Part shown: piece after piece, positions 13,226 to 24,599 of the stretch
Position numbering within the stretch: the stretch's first letter is position 1
How the letters are laid out: each line of letters begins with the position of its first letter
Assembly: GCA_026874595.1 (NCBI GenBank)
Contig: CM049314.1
Coordinates: 59,125,300 to 59,189,299 of the forward strand
Length of the DNA stretch: 64,000 bases
Direction: 5' to 3'
From: Sipunculus nudus
Taxonomy: Eukaryota; Annelida; Sipuncula; Golfingiida; Sipunculidae
Translations under genes and position numbers: made by a program
Notes under the pieces: model-generated
The model's database searches: none
What the model was told of the DNA's origin: nothing
The model's input: the letters and a program-made list of their open reading frames with translations, nothing else

Positions 13226-13598
13226 TTTAAGCTCAGCTGACTGAAAGTCATCTTAGCTATAGGGATCAATCTTTGTCCATCCCCCGTCTGTCTGTGTGTC
13301 CGTCCGTTAATAGGGCACAAATCGTAACAAGTGGACCTAGAATCTTATAACTTCACATCCAAGGAGGTCCATGAAAATTCTCGTTCGAAACCCTAAATAA
13401 GGTCCTTGTTTCCCATATCCTGTGAGGTCCCTGAAAAATCTATTAAGAAACCTTAAATTAGGTCTCTGTTATCCATTATCCTCCAAGCTAAGCTTCAGTT
13501 GAATGGGGATACAACCTACAAAATTTAGCATTCAGATGATAAAATTCGTTTTGTAAATGTTTTCTTAGTCAGCTGAGCGTCATGATCCATGGGACCCA
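13226..13598 (+). repeat. CAGCTGAGC repeat family, copy 1
   Basis: Starts TTAAGCTCAGCTGA, contains a GTCCGTCCGTTAA-type segment and ends GTCAGCTGAGCGTC then CCATGGGACC. Related copies lie at 17659, 44602 and 46118. Confidence 0.65.
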
Positions 13599-13599
13599 T

Positions 13600-15440
13600 A
13601 CTTATTTTACTTATTGACGCCCATCTATATTCATTAACAGGCTGAATACTTAAAAAGATTGGAACAAAACACGGTAATCCCAAAGCGATCGCTTAAAAAA
13701 GGCATAACTAGACCTGCTATGCACGCGGAAACCTTTCATTGAAAGCCGCAATAGTTTAACAGTACAATACAGTGACCGGCACGTCAATTCTCGCTCAGCA
13801 AATACAAACGTAAAGCTAACTCGATACAGCTAGCCTGATAAGTCAAAATAAAACAAAATTACACGATTCATTTCTTGACAGTCTGTGTGTTTTATTTTGC
13901 GTTATATAATACTAATTAATTGAATATGAGAACGCAGGACGTTTATAGTTTAATTTGACAGATCCTAAATAATACCACTGTGGTATGGACAGTGCTTTAC
14001 TCTTAGGAGTGAAGTTACGGGACTGCTTGGAACAAATTCTTGTTTAAATAATGCAAAGCTGCTGGCTTTAATCAGATACATGGAAAACCTAAGATACAAA
14101 TCCTATATTTCTATAGCCTATATTTCTACAGGAACAAAGCTCAGGGAACAGGTAGTTCATCGGTCTGACATTATCTATTAAGATACTCTAGATCAACATG
14201 TGTAACAAATAATAAAGTAATCCACGTTTTAGCCATATGTGCATTTGTAGTTGAAATAGGAAGTTCTCATCTTTTTATTAACATATTTGTCTGATTTTGC
14301 GTTCAATAATGTCAAAGAAAGATATCCGGCAGATGGAATAATTTTATATTATTATTAAAAGTCAGATAAATATGTGCAGAGTTAAAATCTGTAAGGAGCT
14401 GGACCAGCTATGTTCACATTTGGAGTTGTCAAAACTCCTTAGGTGTACATGAGATCTGCTATATTTATTTTGTGACCCAAAAGTAATTTTCATTTTAGCG
14501 GTTTTTAACCGCTTTCACGTTAATTAAAAGCAAGTTTAAGCATATAATACATATCATTTATGCCATTGTGACATATGTTTGGGTTTCCCACAAGCTTTGT
14601 TAAATGTAAAATTTTTGCTAGGCTACAGAAAAATACTGCTTTCTAATCAATTCATACTTACATGAGCAATGATAGCCAAGCAGTTAAGTTAGACAAATTT
14701 AGATTTTGTTGATCAAATACACTTCTGTCCTAACATAGAGTCCACAATGTTTAATAAGGCATTGGATATGCTTTTCATAATGAAGCAATAGTTGAGTTAA
14801 AATTATATCGGTACATGTTTTAAAAATATCAATAAGGTATTGTGAGAATTCATCCTTGGTTTCCCCAGTTTTGTAAATTATCCATATTTTTCAGGCAAAT
14901 TTAAGGTTTTAGACAAACTACATCTGTGAAGTATGCCAGTAAAACGCCGATGCCAGATAATATCATGTCAGTATAAATCACGGTAACCTCAAACAATTTA
15001 AAATGTTGGTTTGTGTATGTGCTGCAGAATTTATGAGAAAATAATTATACATGTCCTATGTTTAATGCATACTTCAGAAGGGTGCCTAGGGGGTTACACT
15101 TGAACAAAAATTTGGGAAATAAAAAAAAAATGGGTCATGCAGGATCATTAATTTAGGGGGTTAAAGTATCGGATTTTCAAAATGTGTAACTAATGCTCAC
15201 CACTATTATAAGCTCATTCAAATGATTCATTTCCAAGCATTTAACTAACCACTCTGTGAAATACATTAATTGACCCGCGCCCCATTAACTCCATTGACTC
15301 AATTCTGGTTTTATTAGCAATTTCTTGTTCCTAAAAGACATTGTTAATGTTATCATTTCTTTGAAGCTCCTTTTACCGCCCAATGTTTAGTGTAACGGGG
15401 TGACATAAAAGCGGACCGAACTGTCTCGCTAGTGAAGCTT
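13600..15440. other. No gene seen
   Basis: AT-rich, short ORFs only, between a repeat copy and a SINE head. Confidence 0.6.
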
Positions 15441-15449
15441 GCTTTTCTA

Positions 15450-15535
15450 GCGAAGCGGTTGGTACGCTAGACTTGTGCGCCACCGGCATGGGTTCCAATC
15501 CCGGATCGGCCCAGTATTTCCCCTGAGCAAAATGT
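15450..15535 (+). repeat. tRNA-like SINE head
   Basis: AGCGAAGCGGTTGGTACGC (A box) and GGGTTCCAATCCCGG (B box) are spaced as in a tRNA. There is no complete cloverleaf with paired acceptor ends, so it is a SINE or tRNA pseudogene rather than a tRNA gene. Confidence 0.5.
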
Positions 15536-16280
15536 CTTCGTAACGATAGATTTACAAAAGTTGTATAAGCTGGATTTGCTTTTACCTATTCAAGAAGGTG
15601 AGAGATTGTTTTGTGTGGATATAAATTCAAAACGTAAACATGTTTCATGATTAAAAAACATTATGTGGATTTATAGAACTGAATTTGATTCATGTGTTTC
15701 TAAGATTTCCGTAATAATCTGATTAGTGTAACTGATTCACTCCTAAGTGGTTTGGCTTATTTTACTCTGGATTATTGCTGTGTAACCAATTACAGAAATC
15801 TATGCCCCTATATTTTTCATTAAAATTTTATTTTACTTTAACATTTCCATTGTCATTAATTCACATGGTTTATTGAAAATCTTTAACTTTGTATTACAAA
15901 TAAACAGCTTTTTATATATGTGTGTGCATGCGTGTTTAAATCATGTGAGGTTATCAAGTAAGTACCCGGATCCTTGTTCGCAACGCATTTCAAGAATAAT
16001 CTCAGGCCAAATTTTTATCGTAACACGATATGTTTATTGAACAGTCAGTATGCCACGCATACGTTCATGGAAACAGGTAAAATCCTATGAATGCATTAAA
16101 CTTGCCCCAGTCACCGTAAAGGCCTGTCTCTGATGATGAGATAACTCTCAGAGTCTCCCCGGCGTTACACTGTATGATCATGGAGCGGCTGAGTACATCC
16201 ACCCAGTTGACAGTTCCAACACGTCTAAATTCTCCTTGTGACTGCGTATCCTTCATCACAGTAAGCTGGAAGAAAAGGGA

Positions 16281-16446
16281 AAATAAATCATGGGCGGATC
16301 CAAACAAAGACTAATGTAAAAAAAACTAAACAAAAGATCACCATGTCCGGAAAAGGAGGGGGCCCAGGCCGCAAAATTTGGTCTGAAACCCTTAAAAAAA
16401 GCTTGCAGCGGATGAAAGGGGGATCCGGACCCTAGATCCGCTTCTG
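16281..16446 (-). repeat. GGATCC-ended C-rich MITE family, copy 1
   Basis: Ends GCGGATCC and GATCCGCTTCTG. The body contains GGCCGCAAAATTTGGTCTGA, seen inverted in the copies at 17221 and 61251. It lies in the last intron of C1q copy 1. Confidence 0.6.
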
Positions 16447-16925
16447 TAAATGTTTCAAGAATATTCCATAACGGGACACCGATTTTAACAAGAAAAAAAA
16501 CAAAGATTTTTCCTTGTAGATAAACCTTAAGGAAAAACGGTTTCCCCTCAATCAGCGCTCCTATGGACAACTCACTTTCATACCCGCAGGAAAACTCAAA
16601 TACCAGTCCTAAATAGACTGCTCACTTAAGTATCAAACAACTGTTTCCTGGCACTCTCGCATATTAATTATAAGATGATAAAAATCAGTGAAGTTTCAAA
16701 GTGGGCCTGTATTGCTACATATCATACCATGGGATTGTCCATAGTCCCGTACATAACATAAATGAATGTACTGGCAGTTAGGACTGAATCGACAGGGTCC
16801 TTTGTTTAATGATATGTAGATTTTCTTTCCTTTACTAGGGGTCCACTTGACCTTCTGTCGCACCTGATTCTCCCCATGTTTTGTAAAACGTATGACAATT
16901 ACCCCAAAGGGGTTTACCTGTCGTA

Positions 16926-17092
16926 CAGTGGAACCCAGCCTTGCGACCACCCCCCAATTGCAACCACCCCCACAATTAGGACCACTTTTCTTGGTCCAGA
17001 TTATACGATTCACGTACTTTACAGTTTCACAAATACGACCACCCCCAAATAACGACCACTTTGGCCTTGGTCGTAATTGTGGGGTTCCACTG
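16926..17092. mobile_element. Tc1/mariner-type MITE
   Basis: 167 bp with inverted ends CAGTGGAACCC and its complement, flanked by TA on both sides. The interior is rich in CGACCACCCCC-type repeats. No coding capacity. Confidence 0.75.
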
Positions 17093-17220
17093 TATCAGTA
17101 ACTATCTTAGGTTGTTACCAAAGCCTGTTTAGGATGACAAGTTGACAACCCCATCGATATGAAAGCTTTGTCTGTTTTCTTTTTTACATATATCATCATA
17201 CATCAGTCCATCTATATTGT

Positions 17221-17427
17221 AGCAGAAGCGGGTCGGAGGGGGGGGGGGGGTTCAGACCCCCCCCCCTTTTCGTCAGAAGCAACGTTTTTTTTATGGGCTT
17301 CAGACAAAATTTTGCGGCCATGACCCCCCACCCCCTTTTTTTTCCAGACCTGGGGTCCTTTTTTAGGGTTTTCATCAGACTGCCTGGGTTGGACCCCCCG
17401 TTCCTAAATCCATGATCCGCCCCTGTG
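17221..17427 (+). repeat. GGATCC-ended C-rich MITE family, copy 2
   Basis: AGAAGCGGGTCGG to ATGATCCGCCCCTG, with long G and C runs near the left end and GGGTTTTCATCAGACTGCC near the right. Confidence 0.65.
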
Positions 17428-17658
17428 TTGTGCCAAATCTGTAACATGGATCAGATGAGCTATGTAATTTAGGGTATCTTGCTGAGAAAGCTTGCCTATC
17501 TCGTCAGCGTGTCAAGGAATCTCAGCGATACGGTGAACCATTGCTCCTACGAAATATTTTCCAGTTTTGGCTTCTTGGTTGTTGGTCTGAAATTTATCAG
17601 GTGCCGATCCAGGATTTAGGAAAGGGAGGACCAACCCAGGAGGAATAATGAAAAATCT

Positions 17659-18380
17659 AAACAAGTGACCCATGGGTCGAGACGCTCAGCTGACTAGGAA
17701 GAGATTGACAACATTTATCTTATCAACTGAATGACAAAATTTGTAGGTGGTATCCCTAATCAATTTTAGCAATTTAAATTCTTCAAAATCAACAAATAAA
17801 GAAAGTTTCATGATAATATGTCCAGCCATAACCTTATAAATCTAGCCTTTTTGTATGCAGTCAGATGACCTTAAATGACCGTGTACATTTTTTAAACACA
17901 TCCCTGGATGTCAAGACAGAAGATTCCAGGTCAAACAGTAAAGTGTTCTACCGTGTCTGACTGCCAAGGTGCTTAACATGTTTCTGGCCAGTAATATAAG
18001 TCACCATGACCTAATTTCAGGTTTCCATGGAGATTGCCCAAGACTTCCTACTATTTTACATTTAAAACATTCTATAGCCATCAGATACAATTTGTGCCCA
18101 TCTGATTTTCAGCTAAAAACATGACTTTGGCCCAAAGTTTACAGTTTATAGGTCACCATGACCTCATTTCTGGTTTCCATGCCGATATACCGAAAACTTG
18201 CCTGAATGTCATTTTAAAAGATTCTAGGTGTAGCGGATACATTTTGTGCCCCGTCTGACTGACTGGTGTGCTCAAAATCATGTTTTCAGCCTGAAGTGCA
18301 CAAAATATAGGTCACCATAACCTGATTTCAGGTTCTAGGTCTAACCATTACAATTTGTGCCTAGGTAACGGCTGGACTGC
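17659..18380 (-). repeat. CAGCTGAGC repeat family, copy 2, with internal tandem array
   Basis: Begins ACAAGTGACCCATGGGTC and GACGCTCAGCTG (the family's far end, inverted). From about 17850 it holds about 3.5 diverged units of 150-160 bp, marked by GTCACCATGACCT at about 18000, 18152 and 18311. Confidence 0.65.
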
Positions 18381-18399
18381 TTCATCTGAAAGCCTCAAA

Positions 18400-20400
18400 A
18401 AGACGTTACTTAAAAAATACTTTGTCAGGCACATTCGAGAACTATTTTGTTCTTAAATACTTTCAAAGTGATAACTTTCAGATTAGTATTACGTTTCATA
18501 GTTTACATTCTTTAATGGCTTTAATTTTAATTTTTTCAAGTAAACCTCCATACAAATCTGCCATGATTAATGCAAGGATTACTCTATTATTCGCTGCACA
18601 TACTGACCTTTGATATATTCATAGATTTTGCCAAGAAGGTGAAACATCTGCAATATCTCCTTTTTTATTTGGGTTAATGGTAATGTTGTAAATGAGATTC
18701 CAATCTTCGGCACATTTATACAGCTGTTGTTGTACTTAAAATTTTTCCTCTTTAATAAAGATATTTCAATCATGCTTGAATCATATACTTTCAATTTTGA
18801 GACATTTTTGTCTGCAGTCATGAACTTGTCATGAGTTTGTACAGACTAGTCCGGTTTATAAAAGTATATAAATCATATATTTATCAGATTTAACCTTGAA
18901 TGTCAATGTGACACTTTCGCGTTCCTTTACTCATTTGATCATAAATGTATCAAGATTTATTTCAAAATAATTTTTTTGTCAATTTTAGTATACCGAAACT
19001 ATCAAGAGATATGTTAATTAAGACTTATAAAAATATGGCCAGCCAGTACATCATTAGATAAAGACTTATATAAGGGATCAAAAAAAAGGAGGCGATTACG
19101 TCAACTGAAAAAAAAATGGTATCAAGACCTACTGGCTGTACAAATCAAACTAGAATTGTGTATTCTAAATAAATGCATGCCTCCGGTCATATTGCTAAGT
19201 TCTCTCGTGCATAAGTAACTGTACATTTGTGAATATTAATTGATGATATTCCTGAATCAGAACATGTGCCGGATCCACATCACGATCTAATTCCTCCAAA
19301 ATCTTCCTAGACCCTTTCCCAAAACGACATGAACATGTTTGGAGATTCCGTTCATGATTGGAGGAATTGTGTTTTGAAGAAACACACACAAACTGGCACA
19401 CGAATTGGAATGAACGCATACTATGCTGGCGGAGGCAATTACAACAAAGTGCGCAATTTAAGACAAAGAAATCAGTAAGCTATCAACTTCCCTGCCATAC
19501 GTCAGGGTGATGCGTCAACATCCGGTTGTTCTGTACAGTGCAAATGTACTCTCTAGGTCAAAAGACTGTGTTACAATTTCCAATATAAAATCAATAAAAA
19601 GCTAACATTTACCGTTTTAGAAAAAAATAGAAATGATTCCAATTTCTTTTCTTGTTGGTTGTGAAAGGTCACTAGTGAAAAAAAAATAAAATGGAGCTTG
19701 TGTATCTCATTTTCATATAAATGTAAACACAGAAGCAAAAAAGATCCCTTTTAAGACGAGTACACGATGGGGTGTGCTGAAATAAAGTGAATTATTATAG
19801 AGACCAATTTTAAGACCATCGTGTACAGACTTTTGCTTAAAACTCTATTGTCATAGAATTGAACAAAGTGACATAAATACTAAGCCTGACCCAATTGGTT
19901 TAAGTGTTTCGAATATGGGTGCGCTCGCAATTTGTAATAGTCCGAGTCATGTATGCTACAGTTGTATAAGTGTTACCTTTTTAAGCAGCAAATGATAAAG
20001 CCGCGTTCACACATTTCCGTTTTTTTCTTTTCTTCCCGCTTGTGTCATCCCTCGTCCGCCTTCCATCGTCTCTGTTCAAACCTACTCGCGTTTTTTGCCA
20101 TTTATACCCACACTCATCATCCTTGGGTTATATTTAATACACTATTATCTTTCACGTAGGTTTAATTATATATTCTCGACTGCATCCGTCGTCCGCTTCC
20201 GTAGTGAATCGGTCCCAGATCGATTTGTGTGTACGATGACGGGGGTGCGGAAGCGGATAGGTGAGACTGCCCGAAAATGATTTGTAATTATCCCTGTAAG
20301 TATGATTAAATTCCCTAATATAATTCCCTTCTCTACAAAATCTATTGTCCTGTTTCAGTCTCTTTGCCTATTTTCAGTCGTTCGCATATCGAATTGTCGT

Positions 20401-20446
<46 letters not shown>

Positions 20447-20634
20447 TGATGTCAGAGGGTTACTGATTAAAGATTGGTCACTTTTTATTTTTGTTTTAAA
20501 AGTGCGTTGGTTTATCTATATGTGTCTCCTATGTCTGTTTATAATTTTTCGTGTTTTATTCCAATACGAATCTCTAACAAGTATTAAAAATGAATTTTTG
20601 GGAGGAATATATCTGAAAAAGAGTGGAAAAATAC
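18400..20634 (-). other. Rest of last intron of C1q copy 1
   Basis: Apart from the hairpin and (AT)n noted, nothing recognised. Confidence 0.5.
19749..19837. repeat. Small hairpin
   Basis: GTACACGATGG (19760-19770) pairs with CCATCGTGTAC (19816-19826); the flanks CTTTTAAGAC and TTGCTTAAAA partly extend it. Likely a MITE remnant. Confidence 0.4.
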
Positions 20635-20799
20635 CTGAACGGGGTAGTTATTGTATGTGCCCACACTGATGTGAACAAAGTAAAGACCGGTAATTAAGCA
20701 GGTCGCTCTGTTGTTTGCCCAAACACCTCCCTCGTTCACTTCAACATGGTCGTATTCCAGAGGGTCGGCGCGTCCAGTGTGTTACGTAGTGCGATAGAC

Positions 20800-21674
20800 C
20801 ACAGGCACTCGTTTCCAGCACTACAATGGCCTAGAAACCGTAAACACATTGAGTATGGGCGATATACCAGTTATAAAAGAACAAGGTAATGAACTCCACC
20901 GCTACGCGGGCAAGACAACTTTTTTTCACAAGTCCGAATTCCGGAGAATTATCCGCTTCTCAAGCATGATCACGCGCATTTTTGTTGAAAACATCTTTAG
21001 TTACAAGATTAAACTTCCAAATATAAAAGTTCCCCACCCTAATCGCGAATTCCAGCACGTTTATTTCAGCTGCGACACCGTCATTAGGCATGTATACATT
21101 TACTAGTTGCGGAAGTTGACGTCATCCCGGGCTTAATGTATGTTATGGTTATAGAACAGACGTTAATGTATACAAAACAAGTGATATAATGGTCCTGGTT
21201 GTGTTTGCATGCCATGCCCACTGATTTTCAACATCATTGACAATTTGACAGCTGTTTGAATTGTGCGCCTAAAAGAGATGTAGAAAACGACTGGTACCAT
21301 GCAGCCAATCACAGACGCCAGCTCAAGGGGAAATCCATTCAGCCCGGGGTGACGTCAACTTCCGCAACTAGTAAATGTATACATGACAAATGACGGTGTC
21401 GCAGCTTGGATAAACGTGCTGGAATTCGCGGTTAGTGTAGGGAACTTTTATATTTGGAAGTTTAATCTTGTAAATAAAGAAGTTTTCAACAAAAAGGCGC
21501 GTGATCATGCTTGTGAAGCGGATAATTCTCCGGAATTCGGACTTGTGAAAAAAAGTTGTCTTGCCCGCGTAGCGGTGGAGTTCATTACCTTGTTCTTTTA
21601 TAACTGGTATATCGCCGATACTCAATGTGTTTACGGTTTCTAGGCCATTTTAGCGCGGGAAACGAGTGCCTGTG
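20800..21674. mobile_element. hAT-type foldback element (MITE) inserted in C1q copy 1
   Basis: The terminal inverted repeats are about 335 bp (20800-21134 and 21337-21674), ending CACAGGCACTCGTTTCC and its complement. The element is flanked by the 8 bp direct repeat CGATAGAC (20792-20799 and 21675-21682). An 8 bp target duplication and a CA-start terminus fit the hAT superfamily. The unique centre is about 200 bp with no transposase. Removing the element and one repeat copy restores continuity with the intact paralog around 38310-38350, so this is a clean insertion. Each arm carries the same 85-codon ORF running outward to inward, probably incidental. Confidence 0.85.
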
Positions 21675-23922
21675 CGATAGACAGCCCAAGCCAGCCGGTC
21701 ACTGCGGAGGTTACTATAGAGAAAGCCGCTAAAAGTCGTCAGGCAGCCACTGTCCGAGTAACCCTGAAGTTGAATGTATAGACACTTCATCATTTTCCAA
21801 CAAATGTAGCATGACAGATCTACCATAAAAATCATAGGTTAAAGGTGCGTACGTCCACGTGTGTTGTACAGCACGGATCGTCCATTAACATGCAGATACG
21901 TGTCTGCAATTGAAATAAGAGGAATTCCTGAGGAAAAGCTGAGGAAATATATTCCACTTATTGGTGCGGTGAACACATTATTTGCAATGTCCCAGCCGTT
22001 CCCAACATTTGCCCGAACCCGGTCAAATGTTACTTGACCACCTGAATGGGATGTTGTCCTGGCAACGCCGAAGCCCACCACTACTTCCATATGTTCGGAC
22101 AGAGACACTACGCCCCAAGATGTTAGCTTCCCCAGTGCTGTACTGACAAGGCTTGTGCTGTCGCTTCTAATGTGCAGTTCCTCATGTTGGCTGAAGAAGG
22201 AAACAATGTCAAGGCCAAAGGTGTCCGCCATGGCTCCGGACACACCACCCCGGTATACTGACGTCATGATTGAGCCGTCTCTTTGTAAACTCAAATTCGT
22301 CGTTCCCCCTGCACCAGGATGGCCAGCGGAGAAAGTTACAAGATAAAGTCCCCAGGTCTGAATGTGTAGCCGCCATGTTTCATGATGTAGTGCACCACCT
22401 TTGTTGACGTAAATAGCATCAAACCCTGATGGGTTTTGGTGCCCAGTGACGTTACCATTATTGGCCACAAACGATGCCTGCTCTGGAATTACAGACAAAG
22501 TATAAAGCTGACAACCAATTATTTCATTTTTACCTATTATAACTAACAATATCAATAAAATAATTGAACTCAAAAACTTAATAGTCATCATATGGCTCAA
22601 TAAACTAGTCTTACAATTTATTATGTGTTTATTATTCATGTTTTTTTTAATAACGTGTGGTTTACATAATAGTTATTATTCGTACTTATAATAACCCTTA
22701 AAAGGAATTTTAGTTATGAAAAGTAAAAACAGCAAAAAAAATGGCAAAAATACGAAACTTCTACATCCTGAATGTCTACGTCATATGATATATTTATACC
22801 TATATATTAAAACATTTCTACATATATATGTGTGTGTATGTGTGTGTTTTTGTATAGCTGAACTTGAGAGGACACGATATTGAGTGCACACCAAACGCGC
22901 GAGGACTTTATACCTGTGAGGACTTACACCCGGGATTTTGCAAACAAAAAGCTGTTAAAGCATTGTTAAAGTATTAAAAAAGCTTGGAAAACTATGCTGG
23001 GTAAGTTTCTCGCAAGTCCTCAGAAAGAACGTTTTGCTTGAAATTTGTTGTGTGTGTGTGTGTGTGTGTGACAGCGCCATCTGTTGAGAGCTTTGTAAGG
23101 TGGTTAGAAAAGTGTGTGTGTGCAAGCTAACCTGGTTATCCAACCTGTTTAGAGGTATCAGATCTTAATTTGATCGTGAGAAGTTGGAATTAGAACCTTA
23201 TATTACCATGGGTTCCAGGAGTAAACAGGAAACAAAGAAAAACTAATAGATTTTCTTATCTAAATGATAGGTATTCCCTCTAATCTGTCAAGAATACTAT
23301 AAGCAGCTTGGTTCTAAAGTTTATAATAGACACAAAACAGTTTTACATGATAAAATAATTAATCTTTCCAGTGTAAATATAAGTAAATATATGTTTACCG
23401 TTTTATTTTCTACATTGCACTTTTTGTATCGAGAGAGCATGTTACATCATTTTACTGTTACATTATTCATTGATTTCTCTCTGATCGTATTGCTTGTGTC
23501 TTGTTTCATCAATGAATTTACATAGAATTACAAAATTAATCTAAAAATATTATATATTCACATACTTTAATGTTCTTTTACTTGTACCATGATGTCTTAT
23601 ATAAAGTTGTGTTTATAAATATCTACAGGAAAACATGAACATTAGCCTGATTGGCTACTTGTGTAATCCTGTTATAAATAAATATGTTTAAACCAAGTGT
23701 GCTTGGTATGCTGATTAGTAGGTCCTCGCGATGACACGAAGACATGACACAAACTGAATGTCCTCGCATGTTCTCCCCGCAAGTTATATCAACGCATCGT
23801 TCTCACGTCTAACCAGCCTTTTTCTTTAAAAAAAGGTATGCGTTTGATACCAGCGGAACTGCTTGTCCTCGGAAGTGCGGTGTTAACGCTAGGTCCTCGC
23901 GGGTTAGTTTACCCGCGTATGG

Positions 23923-23947
23923 GTGTGTGTGTGTGTGTGTGTGTGTG
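23923..23947. repeat. (GT)n microsatellite
   Basis: Also at 23049-23070 and, interrupted, at 39440-39470, all in intron 1 of the two C1q copies. Confidence 0.9.
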
Positions 23948-24599
23948 TCTGTAAGGAGGAAAAGTGTTATGACTTAGCAATAGTGAAAACAATACACATC
24001 CGAGGCCCGCCGATACAGTAATAACTGGTTCTGGTTAACTCAATAATCTAAAATGAGAGGAGGCGTGTGATATTTTTTAATTAAAATTTTTTCTTGTTGT
24101 CGGAAAAGGGAATGGATTTCTGCAGATGTACAGATTCTTCATTATGCCAACATCGAGGTGATTATCTCCAACAACAAAAATATTTAAGAAAACTAAATTA
24201 TTGGTGTGACAATAAGTTATTTTATCTGAAAGGCGTCACTATCTGAAATTTAAAAAAAAAATGATTAATAAAAATCATTTTAAATATGACTTACCGGCAG
24301 TAACTGGCGTTTTCCCTCAGATAGAGTAACACAACTGAAAGTAGAATTAACATTTTTTTTTTTTGTAAGTATCTTGTCTTCTTATTGATTTTACAGATAA
24401 ACTGAATAAAGTTACATGTAACGTGATGCAAACAACAATTTTTCCTTTTGAACTTGAAAAGGTAAAGTAAAAGAATAATGTCACTAGAACTCTACACCCC
24501 GTGTAGCTAACATAATAATTTGAAATATTATGTGTATTTCTAACGCTTTTTTTGTATTTATGCTGAATACAACAGGTATATTTTTATTTTATTATGATC

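Larger units (their letters stand above)
16065..24334 (-). pseudogene. C1q multi-domain gene, copy 1, disrupted
   Basis: Paralog of the gene at 36.8-44.3 kb with the same exon plan: signal exon 24334-24295, main exon 22482-20635, last exon 16265-16065 (201 nt, same length as copy 2, open, ending AFIGFYLFP; AATAAA complement at 16033-16038). It is broken in several ways. The signal exon is 40 nt instead of 39, a frameshift. The main exon stops at TAA near 21841 after RGRTHL, and its reading frame shifts again before GYSDSGCLTTFSGFLY. An 875 bp foldback element sits at 20800-21674. Downstream of it the C1q reading resumes (EYDHVEVNEGG to YNNYPVQ, donor GTATTT at 20634). The last intron has grown to 4.4 kb with MITEs and tandem repeats, against 1.15 kb in copy 2. 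Function as a full-length protein is lost; a truncated secreted product is not excluded. Confidence 0.8.

Noticed and set aside
15450-15535. Functional tRNA gene
   Set aside because: A and B boxes are present but the acceptor arm does not pair.
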